Positions 49,513-59,722 are shown, numbered from the stretch's first letter. The stretch: DNA of 64,000 nucleotides from Algibacter_G agarivorans (GCF_039543245.1 NZ_BAABJJ010000001.1:62001-126000); one strand, 5' to 3'. Notes: generated by a model from the sequence alone, not told the origin. Numbers and translations: made by a program.

Positions 49513-50556
49513 TTGAATACCAAAAAGAAAACTACCATAAAAGATATTGCTAACGTATTGAATATCTCTGCAGCTGCCGTTTCTAAAGCCCTTCACGACG
49601 ACTCCCGTATTAGTGAAAAAACAAAAAAAGCAGTAAAACAGGTCGCTAAAAACCTAAACTATCAACCAAATCACCTTGCTAGTGCCTTACGTAAAGGAAA
49701 AAGTAACTTGGTAGGTGTTATTGTTCCGCGTACAAACAGCAATTTTTTCTCTTCTGTTATTCAGAATATTGAAGAGGTTTTAAATAAAGAAGGTTACAAT
49801 ATAATTATCACCCAATCCAATGAATCCTATAAAAAGGAGTGTGCCAATATAGATACCTTACTATTTACACAAGTTGATGGCATAATAGCATCCATGGCAA
49901 ATGAAACTATAGATTTAGAATATTATGAAAAAGTAAAATCTAAAGGGATTCCTCTCATTTTATTTGATCGCGGTGAAAATGATTTGAATGTGGATTATAT
50001 AGGTATTGATGATTATAACAGTAGCCACATGATTGTTGAACATCTTATTGAACAAGGTTGCAAGCGTATTGCACATATTGGTGGCTACAAACATACTCGG
50101 ATTTTCAATAATAGAATTAAAGGTTATATTGATGCTTTAAAAAAACATGATTTACCTTTAGACACCGAACTTCTTATTGAAAGTAGCCTTACTATTGAAG
50201 ATGGCAGAAAGAAAATGTTGCGTCTATTAACATTAAAAAACAGACCCGATGCCGTTTATGTAGCTAGTGATTATGCTGCCTTAGGCGCACTTCAAGTGCT
50301 GAACGAACAAAACATTAACATGCCAAATGACATCGCGCTTGTTGGTTTTGGAGACGAACCATTTACTGCTATGGTTACACCAACAATTACAAGTATTAAT
50401 CAGCATAGTGCAGAGATTGGAAAACAAGCAGCTAAAACATTTTTAAAGCGTGTTAAAAAAACAGCTGCAAAGCAAACATTGAATAAAATAATATTGGATG
50501 CTGAATTGGTTGTTAGAGATTCATCAAATACAAAAAAATCAATGATGCATTTATAG
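49513..50556 (+). CDS. LacI-family transcriptional regulator of the KDG operon
   Basis: About 347 residues. HTH: KTTIKDIANVLNISAAAVSK, ALHDDSRISEKTKKAVKQVA, LNYQPNHLASALRKG. Periplasmic-binding-protein-like domain: LVGVIVPRTNSNFFSSVIQN, GIPLILFDRGE, DYIGIDDYNSSHMIVEHLI, RIAHIGGYKH, YVASDYAALGALQVL and VGFGDEPFTAMVTPTITSI. The frame is open back to 49453, but that part is the promoter and operator. TTG 49513 (LNTKKKTTIKD) is therefore the likely start. Divergent from kdgK; the ligand is probably KDG, KDPG or a uronate (inference). Confidence 0.9.
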   Translation: MNTKKKTTIKDIANVLNISAAAVSKALHDDSRISEKTKKAVKQVAKNLNYQPNHLASALRKGKSNLVGVIVPRTNSNFFSSVIQNIEEVLNKEGYNIIITQSNESYKKECANIDTLLFTQVDGIIASMANETIDLEYYEKVKSKGIPLILFDRGENDLNVDYIGIDDYNSSHMIVEHLIEQGCKRIAHIGGYKHTRIFNNRIKGYIDALKKHDLPLDTELLIESSLTIEDGRKKMLRLLTLKNRPDAVYVASDYAALGALQVLNEQNINMPNDIALVGFGDEPFTAMVTPTITSINQHSAEIGKQAAKTFLKRVKKTAAKQTLNKIILDAELVVRDSSNTKKSMMHL

Positions 50557-50663
50557 ATAAAACACATCCAACTCATCCTTATTTAACTGATAAGCCTTCT
50601 TCAAAATCCATAAAAAATAGTCAATATATTATTTCCTGAAATCTTAGAGAATCATCATTACAA

Positions 50664-51641
50664 TCATGTTGTTTTATTTAAAATATGATCTAAAACCCAC
50701 GTAGTGTGTAGTGCTGTTTTTCCTGTTGAAGGATGTTCAATACTCTCTAATAAATGATTTTTCATATTTTGAACATGGAAAAACTGAATGTTTTCAGGAT
50801 TCTCTATAGTTACACTTTCTTTATGAGATTCATGTTCTAATACTATTGGAGCTTCATCAAAAATAGAGAAACTTATTTTTCCTTTATCACCATAAATTTG
50901 AACATGGTCTTCTCTTTTTTCAGTTCCAAAATTCCAACTACCAGAGCCTGTTACTCCAGATTTATGAATCCAACTTCCAGTAATTGAATCCATAGCCGTA
51001 TAGAGCCCTTGTTGATTAACTGCTATGCCATGTGCTTGTTTTATATCTCCCAATAAGTGAGCAAATAAATCGATACCATGAGATGCTAAATCATCAAAAT
51101 AACCTCCATGAGCAATTTTAAAATCTGTGCGCCAGTTGTATGCTTTAGATAAATCAATTGTATTTGCAGGCTTGCTTAAATGCCAGTTTACATGCCTTAA
51201 AGTTCCAATTTTGTTTTCCTCAAGCCACAATTTAATCTGTTTAAACCTAGGAAGCGACCGTCTGTAATAAGCAACAAACAATGGAATTTTCTTTACTTTA
51301 AATGCGTTATAAATTAATAAACACTCGTTATAGCTTGGCGCCATTGGTTTTTCAATACAGCATATTTTTCCTGCTGCGGCAACTTTTAATGCGTAATAGC
51401 CATGAGAATCTGGTGGCGTGGCAATATATACGGCATCAATTTCGGGGTCATTAATCAAATCATCTGCATTTCCAAAAAATTTGGGAACATGATGCCTTAA
51501 AGCATAATCTTCAGCCTTTTCAATATTACGCCGCATGACTGCATGCAACTCAAAACCAGCTACTTTTTGGTAAGCAGGTCCACTTTTAAGCTCTGTAACA
51601 TTGCCACACCCAATAATACCCCATTTATATATTTTACTCAT
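50664..51641 (-). CDS. Gfo/Idh/MocA-family oxidoreductase
   Basis: 325 residues. Rossmann domain with GIIGCGNVTELKSGPAYQKV, DAVYIATPPDSHGYYALKVA and CCIEKPMAPSYNECL (conserved E-K-P). The C-terminal GFO_IDH_MocA_C domain has AHGGYFDDLASHGIDLFAHL with the catalytic-type Asp/His pair. NAD(P)-dependent oxidation of an unknown sugar or polyol. Monocistronic, convergent with the lacI-type gene, next to the sugar-acid operon, so a role in sugar metabolism is plausible. Confidence 0.88.
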   Translation of the reverse strand: MSKIYKWGIIGCGNVTELKSGPAYQKVAGFELHAVMRRNIEKAEDYALRHHVPKFFGNADDLINDPEIDAVYIATPPDSHGYYALKVAAAGKICCIEKPMAPSYNECLLIYNAFKVKKIPLFVAYYRRSLPRFKQIKLWLEENKIGTLRHVNWHLSKPANTIDLSKAYNWRTDFKIAHGGYFDDLASHGIDLFAHLLGDIKQAHGIAVNQQGLYTAMDSITGSWIHKSGVTGSGSWNFGTEKREDHVQIYGDKGKISFSIFDEAPIVLEHESHKESVTIENPENIQFFHVQNMKNHLLESIEHPSTGKTALHTTWVLDHILNKTT

Positions 51642-51704
51642 TCTTTTAATAAACTGTAATTCCCAATATCCATATCCCTAAGCGATTTAAACATGGGTTT
51701 ATAT

Positions 51705-53708
51705 TTAATCTAATGAAAATTTATTAATTCTGTGCTTTTTAAAGATTTCTAAGCCATGTTCGAGGAACTTTGCATATTCATCTTCATCAGGAGTATAACC
51801 TACTGGTTCAGTCAAAACTTTATTTCCTTCAGAATTCAATAACACATAATATGGTTGTGAATTTGACTTAAAAAATTGTGTTTGAAAATTAGCCCATTTA
51901 TGTCCATAATTCTTGAGTAATCGTTTACCTCCGTTAACTCTGTTTACTTCAACTTTTTCATCTGCTGGCAAATCTTTTTTATCATCCACATACAAAGAAA
52001 TTAAAACATATTCATTTCGCAAATAATTATCAATTTTTTCTAATGGCCAGATATGCTCTTCCATCTTTCTACAGTTTACACAAGCATAACCAGTAAAATC
52101 GATCATTATTGGCTTATTCACTTGTTTCGCATAAGCCATACCTTCTTTTAAATCTTTAAAAGTTTTAAGGTTATTAGTTGAAGCACTAGGATACAGCCAG
52201 CTATACCCGACAGGAGGCGCTAAACCACTTAACAAAGTTAAAGACGTAAAGGTATTCGTTTCTTTATTTACTCTAAATCCAGAAACTAGATAGATTGTAA
52301 ATGCAGCTACCAGTATCCCTCCCGAAATTCTAGAGAATGATAGCTTTTTTATAAGAGCGTCATGCGGAAACTTAATTTTCCCGAATAGATATATAGCCAA
52401 ACCACCAAAAATAATAATCCAAAGTATTAAAAAGGGTTCAATTTTTAATAGCCCCCAATGTTTTACTAAATCGGCATTTGATAGAAATTTGAAAGCCAAT
52501 GCTAATTCTAAAAAGCCTAAAATAACCTTAGTTGTATTTAACCAACCTCCAGATTTTGGTAAGGCATTCATCATATTTGGAAACATGGCAAACAACGCAA
52601 ATGGTAAACCTAAAGACACACCAAAACCTGCCATGCCTGCTGTAAGTTGCCATGCACCTCCATCTGCTGTTAACGAACCTGCTAATAGCGATCCTAAAAT
52701 TGGTCCTGTACAAGAAAAAGAGACTATAGCTAAGGTTAGAGCCATAAAGAAAACACCTATTACCCCACCTGTGTTTTCACCTTGAGTAGTTTTAGTTGTC
52801 CAACTTGCTGGAAGTGTTAATTCGTAATATCCAAAAAATGAAAATGCAAAAAAAACAAATATGGCGAAGAAAATAACATTGAGCCATACATTGGTTGAAA
52901 TCTCATTTAAAATATCTGGATTTACAGAATCTAAAAGATGAAAAGGAATGCTTAATATTAAATAAACTAATAAAATAAAAAAGCCATATAATAATGCTTT
53001 TCCAACACCTGAGCTTTTACTTTGACCGCTACTTTTTGTAAAAAAACTAACTGTTAATGGAATCATTGGGAATACACAAGGTGTCAATAAAGCGAGTAAA
53101 CCGCCTAAAAAACCTAATCCAAAAATAGTCCAAAGTGATTTTTTTTCCACTTCTGTACTAGCAGCTAACTCAATATTCTCTGGAACCATGCCGTAAAGCG
53201 CATTGTTTACTGCATCATTATCTATAATACCTGTTATATTTATTTTTTCAGTAGCACTTGTTTCATTTAAACTAAAAACCAAATCAACTTCAGTTGGAGG
53301 CAAACACCTTTTATCATCGCATACCATAAATTCTACAGTACCATTCACTGTAGATTTACTTTCCAAAAGTTTTATTTTTTGTTTGAAAGTTGCATGATTT
53401 TCAAAATAGGTAATCTCCATTTCAAAAACGGGATCATCTACAGTATGTCCTTCATCTTCGATAGTACTACCTAACATTTCTATACCACCATCCGCATTAT
53501 CAAAAGTGAATGTAGTTGGTATTGGCCCATCTTCTGGAACATTTTGAGAATACAAATGCCACCCAGCATCAATAGAAGCTTTAGTAACTAATTTATATTC
53601 GGAATCTGAAACTTTTTCAACAGACGTTTCCCACTTTACAGGCTCAAATATTTGGGAAAAAGCATTAAAGCCAATACATAAGGCTATAAATAATATTAAG
53701 TTTTTCAT
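51705..53708 (-). CDS. DsbD-type thiol:disulfide interchange protein
   Basis: 667 residues from ATG 53708, which gives a Sec signal (MKNLILFIALCIGFNAFSQ); the open frame 14 codons upstream lacks one. Domain order: periplasmic N-terminal DsbD-alpha-like domain (AGWHLYSQNVPEDGPIPTTF, MVCDDKRCLPPTEVDLVF) up to about residue 165, eight membrane helices (GLLALLTPCVFPMIPLTVSF with the CcdA-type Cys, and VSFSCTGPILGSLLAGSL), then a thioredoxin-like domain with DFTGYACVNCRKMEEHIWP. It carries electrons from cytosolic thioredoxin to periplasmic proteins. A TAagTTTG box lies at 53779-53786 (minus strand), about 70 bases upstream. Confidence 0.93.
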   Translation of the reverse strand: MKNLILFIALCIGFNAFSQIFEPVKWETSVEKVSDSEYKLVTKASIDAGWHLYSQNVPEDGPIPTTFTFDNADGGIEMLGSTIEDEGHTVDDPVFEMEITYFENHATFKQKIKLLESKSTVNGTVEFMVCDDKRCLPPTEVDLVFSLNETSATEKINITGIIDNDAVNNALYGMVPENIELAASTEVEKKSLWTIFGLGFLGGLLALLTPCVFPMIPLTVSFFTKSSGQSKSSGVGKALLYGFFILLVYLILSIPFHLLDSVNPDILNEISTNVWLNVIFFAIFVFFAFSFFGYYELTLPASWTTKTTQGENTGGVIGVFFMALTLAIVSFSCTGPILGSLLAGSLTADGGAWQLTAGMAGFGVSLGLPFALFAMFPNMMNALPKSGGWLNTTKVILGFLELALAFKFLSNADLVKHWGLLKIEPFLILWIIIFGGLAIYLFGKIKFPHDALIKKLSFSRISGGILVAAFTIYLVSGFRVNKETNTFTSLTLLSGLAPPVGYSWLYPSASTNNLKTFKDLKEGMAYAKQVNKPIMIDFTGYACVNCRKMEEHIWPLEKIDNYLRNEYVLISLYVDDKKDLPADEKVEVNRVNGGKRLLKNYGHKWANFQTQFFKSNSQPYYVLLNSEGNKVLTEPVGYTPDEDEYAKFLEHGLEIFKKHRINKFSLD

Positions 53709-54083
53709 GTTCTTTTTTATAATACCGTTGTTTGCAATCCATTCCTGCATAGCTTTTTCTTAGACTTACTTCATGAAACAAACTTACAGCGTTTAATGAA
53801 AGGTAAAGACATATTTTAAAGGTTTAACATAATTTTACATTGTTCTTCAAATTTAGTGTAAATGCCTTGATATCATTCATATTTATTCTGTTTACGAAAT
53901 TATCAAGATTATTCATATTACAACCCTTTTACTATTTTTTTATTGCAAATATATGGTGACCTTAAACAAAAAAAAGGCCTCTGATTTCTCAGAAGCCCTA
54001 CACTTATTAGCATAATTGTTTAAAAATATCTAACTTTTTTATACAAGAATTTCAGAAAATTGATTCTAATTAATAAACTCATC
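53709..54083. other. Intergenic region between DsbD and the Sus-like locus
   Basis: No gene. It holds a possible DsbD promoter (TAagTTTG at 53779-53786, minus strand; the -33 match is weak) and the terminator of the Sus operon at 53967-53998. The remainder is featureless AT-rich sequence. Confidence 0.5.
53967..53998 (-). terminator. Terminator of the Sus-like operon
   Basis: The stem ggc-c-tctga / tcaga-a-gcc has an A8 run on the plus strand (T8 for minus-strand transcripts). It lies about 86 bases after the amylase stop codon. Confidence 0.75.
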
Positions 54084-56873
54084 TTATAACTTTACGAGTT
54101 TAATAGTGTCCTTTTCTTTTTTATCATTTTCTGCTTTTAGAATATACACGCCTTTAGGTAAATTTGAAATATTAAAAGCATGTCCTTTTTTAAAGTTCCC
54201 TTTATAGGAATTAACAAGTTTTCCTGTTATATTATAGATTGAAACCTTTTCCAAAGATGTATTTACTTGAAACGATGTTGAAGCAGGATTTGGATAGACT
54301 TGTATGTTTAAATCGTTTTCAAAGCTGTTAACTGATAATGTTGAAGGGTTATTTCCAAACACTTTAAATTCACCAGATGCCAAACTTAAAGATGTTGTAG
54401 ATCCGTTTATGGTTGTGTTTCCTGTTTCGTCCATTAAATCGTACCAGGTTCCACCCTCTTGAAAATTAGTAGTAATGGATTGTTGTGTCACTCCAAAATT
54501 ACCTAATACCGTAATATATTTAATGTCATTTCCAGTTGCAGAATCTAAAGTTAAATGGATGCTTTTAAGTCCATTCGTTCCTCCTAAATCCATAGAAAAA
54601 TTGGTTGTATTAAAAATAGGCTGGGTAAGTTTTAAATGAATCAACCTTGCCCATACATCATATATTGCCTTTCTATCTGGGTTTGTAACATACTCCCAAC
54701 GGATTGGTTTTTCGCCAGTTCTGCCATTAAAATCTATATCGACTTCGTAACCTAATTCTCCAAACTGCCAAATCATTTTTGGACCTGGAACTGTAAAGAA
54801 AAAAGCCCCTGCCGTTTGCATTCTCGCTAAAGCCGTATTTGCTGTTTTAACTGAATAACCACCGTTTGAATTACCAAACTGAAGATTCTTATACATTAAA
54901 CGCTGTTCATCATGGCTTTCCATATAAGAAACAGCGGAAGGTCCATCAAATCCCTTTACTGAATAAGATACATTTGAAAAATTAGATTGGTTATTAACAT
55001 GGTATCCCATGGTGGCCTCATTGTAAGAACCGTTTATGTTATTCCAAAGCATGATGCCTTTACCTTCATTTGCACGATAATCTGCCCATTGCTTTTCTTC
55101 ATCGATACCTCCTAAATGTTCAAAAATGATGTAAAAATCAGAATCCATTGCCCATTGATAATCGGCATATTCTTTTAGCACATCTACCCTATCCTTTTTA
55201 AATTCATTTGTACAATTTTCATCTGAAGATGTACAAAGCTGTGTAAATCCTTTTGTTAAATCCCATCTAAAACCGTCAATTTTATATTCTTCAATCCAGT
55301 ATTTTACAGTCCTTTCAACATAACTTTTAGTCGCTTCAGATTGATGATTAAAATCATTAAAAACACTATAAGAGTGCGTTGCTGTTTGATTGAAAAATGG
55401 ATTATCGACAGAAGCCTGTCCTCCATAACCACCATTATCTGTATTCCAAAGGCGATAAAAAGGGTTTTGACCCGTTGCGTGATTGTAAACAACATCTAAT
55501 ATAACTGCTATACCTCGGTTATGGCATTCATCAATAAATTGCTTAAAAGCCGTTGGTGTTCCATAATATTTGTCTAGCGCCATGTGAAAAGAAGGATTGT
55601 ATCCCCAACTTTTATTTCCATCAAACTCATTAACAGGCATGAATTCAATAGCATTTGCACCCAAATCTTGAATGTAATCCAAACGTGCCTTTATAGCATC
55701 AAAACTGTGTAACTCATCAAAATCTCGGATAAGTAATTCATAAATAACTAAATCTGTTTTTGCTGGTGGTTGAAAATTAGTTGTTTGCCAAGAATAATCA
55801 GGATCTCCTGTCCTTAATAAAGTTACAGCGTGATTTGTAGAACCCGTAGGATAAGATGGCAAGTTAGGATATGTGGTTGCATTTATAGATGAATCGTTGA
55901 ACTCATCTAAAATAGTCGTTGAATATGGATCTGCAACTTTAATCGTGGAATCAACCAAATATTGATACATATGGTTTGTATTTGGTGTTAATCCGGTTAA
56001 TTCGATCCAAAATTTATCTCTAGCAGTATCTTTGTTCATTTTGAAACTTGCATTTTCCTGCCAGTTGTTAAAATTACCTATAACATGGACTGTAGATTTA
56101 TTTGGCGCATATAACACTAAAGTTGCTTTCGTATTATCATTAGAATCTAAGTTAACACCGTCTAACATGCCCGAAGGCACTGGGTTAGTTGGCGTGAGTC
56201 TTGCTCTAAAAGATTCAGAAATCGTTCTGCTGCCATCATTTGCTTCAAGTACAAAATCGACATCTGAAGTTAATGTATAATCAAAATTGTAATTTTTGGT
56301 TCCGTTTGCAGTATTTACAGGCGTTCCATTTGCTTTTAAAGTGAAATCTGATGTTAAAGTGGAAGTCGCTGAAAAATTGATTAATGTTCCAGAATCAACA
56401 ACTGTAAGATAATCGCTAGGCGCCGTTAAAGTCAGTTCATTTATAGCAAGGCTTAAGAAGTTGTTTTGTGTTTTTTTCTCACCACTGCCTGTTGATGCAC
56501 CATCATCTGCTTTTAGTAAAAAGCTAATCTTTGAAATGTCGGTTGTTCCAAATAAAGCACTTGGTGTAAATGTGAACCCATAGGTGCCATTTCCATTATT
56601 GGTAAGTTTTTGCAATGCATTGGAATCGTTCCATGAACCATTAGTTGGAGAATCACCAGCTTGAGAACCATTTAAATCAAAATACCATGCCCAGATGTAA
56701 ATATTATTTGGTTGCCCTGCATTCCATAAGGTCGGATCGATATTGGATACTGTAATAGTTACCACATCGTTTACTGAAAACTCTGCTTTATCAATACTTA
56801 TGCTTGCTTGTTGCTCTTGTGCCGATAAAAGAAAAAAGGAAAAGAAACTAAATAAATATATAATTTTTTTCAT
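54084..56873 (-). CDS. GH13 alpha-amylase-family enzyme with T9SS sorting domain
   Basis: 929 residues, secreted. Signal (MKKIIYLFSFFSFFLLSAQ); an N-terminal beta domain (20-130, NNIYIWAWYFDLNGSQAGDS) shared with the 58921 gene product; an Ig-like domain; a CBM48/E-set domain (VHVIGNFNNWQENASFKM). The GH13 barrel from about residue 365 has LVIYELLIRDFDE, NAIEFMPVNEF, GIAVILDVVYNHATG, DGFRWDLTKGF (nucleophile Asp), IIFEHLGG (acid/base Glu) and SYMESHDEQRLMY (Asp). The last 85 residues (VYPNPASTSFQVNTSLE, VSIYNITGKLVNSY) are a type A T9SS domain. Degrades alpha-glucan at the cell surface; last gene of the Sus-like locus. Confidence 0.92.
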   Translation of the reverse strand: MKKIIYLFSFFSFFLLSAQEQQASISIDKAEFSVNDVVTITVSNIDPTLWNAGQPNNIYIWAWYFDLNGSQAGDSPTNGSWNDSNALQKLTNNGNGTYGFTFTPSALFGTTDISKISFLLKADDGASTGSGEKKTQNNFLSLAINELTLTAPSDYLTVVDSGTLINFSATSTLTSDFTLKANGTPVNTANGTKNYNFDYTLTSDVDFVLEANDGSRTISESFRARLTPTNPVPSGMLDGVNLDSNDNTKATLVLYAPNKSTVHVIGNFNNWQENASFKMNKDTARDKFWIELTGLTPNTNHMYQYLVDSTIKVADPYSTTILDEFNDSSINATTYPNLPSYPTGSTNHAVTLLRTGDPDYSWQTTNFQPPAKTDLVIYELLIRDFDELHSFDAIKARLDYIQDLGANAIEFMPVNEFDGNKSWGYNPSFHMALDKYYGTPTAFKQFIDECHNRGIAVILDVVYNHATGQNPFYRLWNTDNGGYGGQASVDNPFFNQTATHSYSVFNDFNHQSEATKSYVERTVKYWIEEYKIDGFRWDLTKGFTQLCTSSDENCTNEFKKDRVDVLKEYADYQWAMDSDFYIIFEHLGGIDEEKQWADYRANEGKGIMLWNNINGSYNEATMGYHVNNQSNFSNVSYSVKGFDGPSAVSYMESHDEQRLMYKNLQFGNSNGGYSVKTANTALARMQTAGAFFFTVPGPKMIWQFGELGYEVDIDFNGRTGEKPIRWEYVTNPDRKAIYDVWARLIHLKLTQPIFNTTNFSMDLGGTNGLKSIHLTLDSATGNDIKYITVLGNFGVTQQSITTNFQEGGTWYDLMDETGNTTINGSTTSLSLASGEFKVFGNNPSTLSVNSFENDLNIQVYPNPASTSFQVNTSLEKVSIYNITGKLVNSYKGNFKKGHAFNISNLPKGVYILKAENDKKEKDTIKLVKL

Positions 56874-56942
56874 CGTATTGTATTTTGGAAAAAAAGGCTG
56901 TAAAAATTGTACAGCCTCTTTTAATCATTCTAAAAAAACTTC

Positions 56943-58907
56943 TTATTGAACAATCACCGTTCCTTCATTAAAGTCAACAGTAATTATATAAGTACCATCT
57001 CCTGGAGCCGCTATATTGTTCTCTCCATCTCTTACTAACATGCCAGGGTATGCAGAACTTTGCCCCCAATCGTTATCCCAAGAACCTTGAACAGGCAAGA
57101 ATTTAAATTCATCAGATGCCACTAATATTTGACTAATTTCGAATACACCTTCCGACAATTTTGTAAATTGAGGAGCTGTTCCATTATCCCAGCCATTAGG
57201 AGAACCCACTAAATATAAATTATCTGGTATTTCTGTTACAGTGAACGATAGTGTGTTAAAATCTATAGTAATCATGTAAGTTCCGGCCGTAGCAACTGGA
57301 ATATTACTTTCGCCATCTTGTACTAACTTACCAGCATTGTCTGGGTTTTCACCCCAATCACCACCCCAATCGCCAGAAACAGGTAGAAGTTTAAATTCTG
57401 ATCCTGCGTCAAAGGTTTGTACGCGTACAAACACGCCATTGCCTGTTGTATTGAATTGTTGTGAAGCATCTGCATTGTTCCATCCATTATGAGACCCTAC
57501 TGAATATAGATTGTTAATTGCTGATGCATTAACAGTTAAGTTATTGAAATCGACAATTACAACATATTTACCAGCATCTGTAATTTTTATATTTTGCTCG
57601 CCGTCTTGAATTAAGCCTCCAGCATTCGCACGATCTTCGCCCCAATCACCATCATAAGTTCCTAAAGTTGGTAAGAACTTAAACTCAGCATTAGCGTCAA
57701 AATCATAAGTAAGAGAGAAAACGCCATTACCATCATTATAAAATGGAACAGCTGTTGTATTATTCCAACCATTAATAGAGCCTACCATATATAAGTTGTC
57801 TGGTGCTGCAAATTCTTTTACGGTTACTGAAAGTGTAGGGAAATCGACAGCAATCACATAAGTACCTGCATTAGTAACTTTCAGGTTTTGCTCGCCATCT
57901 TGAACTATTTTACCTGGGTTACTTGGATCCTCGCCCCAATCACCATCATAAGTTCCTAAAGTAGGCAGAAACTTAAATTCATCATTGGCAGATAGGTCTA
58001 TTCGTAATTCAAAGCCACCATTTCCATTGCTGGTAAACGCATTTGCTTTCGTGTTATCCCAACCAACATGGCTTCCTACTAGGTACAATTCATTAATAAC
58101 AAAAACATCCCAGTTCAAATATTTTTTTTCTGCTTTCAATTCTGAAACATCATCACTAATTTTAGCGTTAACGGTCCATATAACATTAGCATTATCCGCA
58201 AATTCTTGACCTATTTGAGTATTCGTCATAGTAAAAAAAGTTCCTGAAGGCACATCAAACGCTTTCAAAGGCTCTGAAAAATCCCCTCCTAATTCATCAA
58301 ATAACAAGGTATATTCAATAGTTCCACTTCCGGTAGTTGTTGTAGCTTCTTCCCAAGAAAAAGTAACCTCTCCATCTGGATCTCCATAAATATCTGTCTT
58401 TATAATATTATTATTGTCAGGCAACAATAAATTGAAGTTTTTAACACCATTTGCAGAGAATCGAACGATTTCAACGGTGTTTTTACTTGTTGTAACTTCA
58501 ACATCACCATTACTCGCAACGACTTGCCATAGTAATTCAGCCGTTTCGCCAGCAGCATAACCTGCAGTGCTCAATGCTCCATCAAGGGTTTCAAAAGTCA
58601 AAGTTAATTTGTTTTCTACACCATCATTATTCGATAGAAAACTCACAAACTCTGGAGTTTCATCCCCAGTCTTAAAGAAAAGAACCTTATAGGTTGGCGT
58701 TTTTGAAACTCCCGGTATAGCCTTCTTCCAATTCAATTCTATGGTGTTTTCTGGTGTCCCGGAATTTAACACATAGCTCGAAATGGCACTTTCAACAATA
58801 CTAAAACCATTTAAAGCTTCAGTATCGGAGCTAAATTCTACGTCTTCTGTACAGGATACAAAAAGCGCTAATAGAATTATTGATATTTTGTAAAGTATAT
58901 TTTTCAT
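56943..58907 (-). CDS. SusE/SusF-like starch-binding lipoprotein with four tandem repeats
   Basis: 654 residues. Lipoprotein signal with lipobox LFVSC, acidic after the Cys (T-E-D), a surface-export type. N-terminal SusE-like Ig region up to about residue 270. Four consecutive repeats of about 95 residues then run to the C-terminus, each starting N-L-Y-x-V-G-S-x-x-G-W-x-N (ELYLVGSHVGWDN, NLYMVGSINGWNN, NLYSVGSHNGWNN, NLYLVGSPNGWDN) and containing E-F-K-F/L-L-P...G-D-W-G and Q-D-G-E-x-N. In SusE/F such modules bind starch through aromatic residues. Repeats 1 and 2 share long nearly identical DNA, indicating recent duplication. Confidence 0.88.
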   Translation of the reverse strand: MKNILYKISIILLALFVSCTEDVEFSSDTEALNGFSIVESAISSYVLNSGTPENTIELNWKKAIPGVSKTPTYKVLFFKTGDETPEFVSFLSNNDGVENKLTLTFETLDGALSTAGYAAGETAELLWQVVASNGDVEVTTSKNTVEIVRFSANGVKNFNLLLPDNNNIIKTDIYGDPDGEVTFSWEEATTTTGSGTIEYTLLFDELGGDFSEPLKAFDVPSGTFFTMTNTQIGQEFADNANVIWTVNAKISDDVSELKAEKKYLNWDVFVINELYLVGSHVGWDNTKANAFTSNGNGGFELRIDLSANDEFKFLPTLGTYDGDWGEDPSNPGKIVQDGEQNLKVTNAGTYVIAVDFPTLSVTVKEFAAPDNLYMVGSINGWNNTTAVPFYNDGNGVFSLTYDFDANAEFKFLPTLGTYDGDWGEDRANAGGLIQDGEQNIKITDAGKYVVIVDFNNLTVNASAINNLYSVGSHNGWNNADASQQFNTTGNGVFVRVQTFDAGSEFKLLPVSGDWGGDWGENPDNAGKLVQDGESNIPVATAGTYMITIDFNTLSFTVTEIPDNLYLVGSPNGWDNGTAPQFTKLSEGVFEISQILVASDEFKFLPVQGSWDNDWGQSSAYPGMLVRDGENNIAAPGDGTYIITVDFNEGTVIVQ

Positions 58908-58920
58908 AATATATATAATT

Positions 58921-59712
58921 TTAATTACTAGCTGCTCTTAAACGAATGGTTCCTATCGCAGATTTTATTGTTGGATTATCGGTATCATAAAAATAATACT
59001 GCAGCTCCACTAAATTTCCTGAGTTATACAAACTGGGAAAACTAGCCGCCGGTATTATAGACCCTTGATAATATAGTCCACTAAAAGTAGTTGGCATTTC
59101 AATGGCTAATAATGGGTCTACTGTTGGTTCAATATGTACACTTATATTTTGCGCACCTGTCATTGCTGGGTTACTTAAACCCGTAAAGTCTTTATTAAAG
59201 CGAAGTGTTACTACATCTTTAGTTGTAGCTACCGATGGAAATGTTCTCACCTCATCTGGAATAAACTTAAATGGCGAAAAAGGGATTGATAAATCACCTG
59301 TTTGAAATGTTGGAGTTTGATCTCTTAACAAATACCCAATAGATGTTATAGATCCTGGTGCTGCCTCTGCTCCATATAATTCCGCTAAGGTTTTATAGGT
59401 GTTGCCGCCATCAGTGATAGGGAATTTTAAACGGTATTCCGTATCGCTCACTTTGGTTAATCTAGCTGCTGGTTTTATATTGGTCCATGAACCATTCGTT
59501 TTGGCATCGCCAGCACTAGAAAAACTCCAGAGATATAAATCTTGGCCTTCTAATGAATTTCCGTCCTTATCCTTTGCACCTGCTACATTAAAAATGATTT
59601 CAATGTTTTCATCAATAACCGTGTAACTTGCAGGGCTTCCTGTAACTACCGGGTCCTGAGCTTGAACAGTGAGTATGGATAAAAAGAAAATACTAAAAAA
59701 TATATTTTTCAT
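58921..59712 (-). CDS. Secreted protein of the Sus-like locus related to the amylase N-terminal domain
   Basis: 263 residues. Sec signal (MKNIFFSIFFLSILTVQAQ) without lipobox. The body (LEGQDLYLWSFSSAGDAKTN, GSWTNIKPAARLTKVSDTEY, SITSIGYLLRDQTP) aligns by eye with the amylase N-terminal domain (IYIWAWYFDLNGSQAGDSPT, NGSWNDSNALQKLTNNGNG, SKISFLLKADDG), so the two share a domain, presumably glycan-binding or structural. The rest is beta-rich and unrecognised. Sits between the DUF5004-like and SusE/F-like genes, 11 and 13 bases from them. Confidence 0.7.
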   Translation of the reverse strand: MKNIFFSIFFLSILTVQAQDPVVTGSPASYTVIDENIEIIFNVAGAKDKDGNSLEGQDLYLWSFSSAGDAKTNGSWTNIKPAARLTKVSDTEYRLKFPITDGGNTYKTLAELYGAEAAPGSITSIGYLLRDQTPTFQTGDLSIPFSPFKFIPDEVRTFPSVATTKDVVTLRFNKDFTGLSNPAMTGAQNISVHIEPTVDPLLAIEMPTTFSGLYYQGSIIPAASFPSLYNSGNLVELQYYFYDTDNPTIKSAIGTIRLRAASN

Positions 59713-59722
59713 AATTCAGTTT

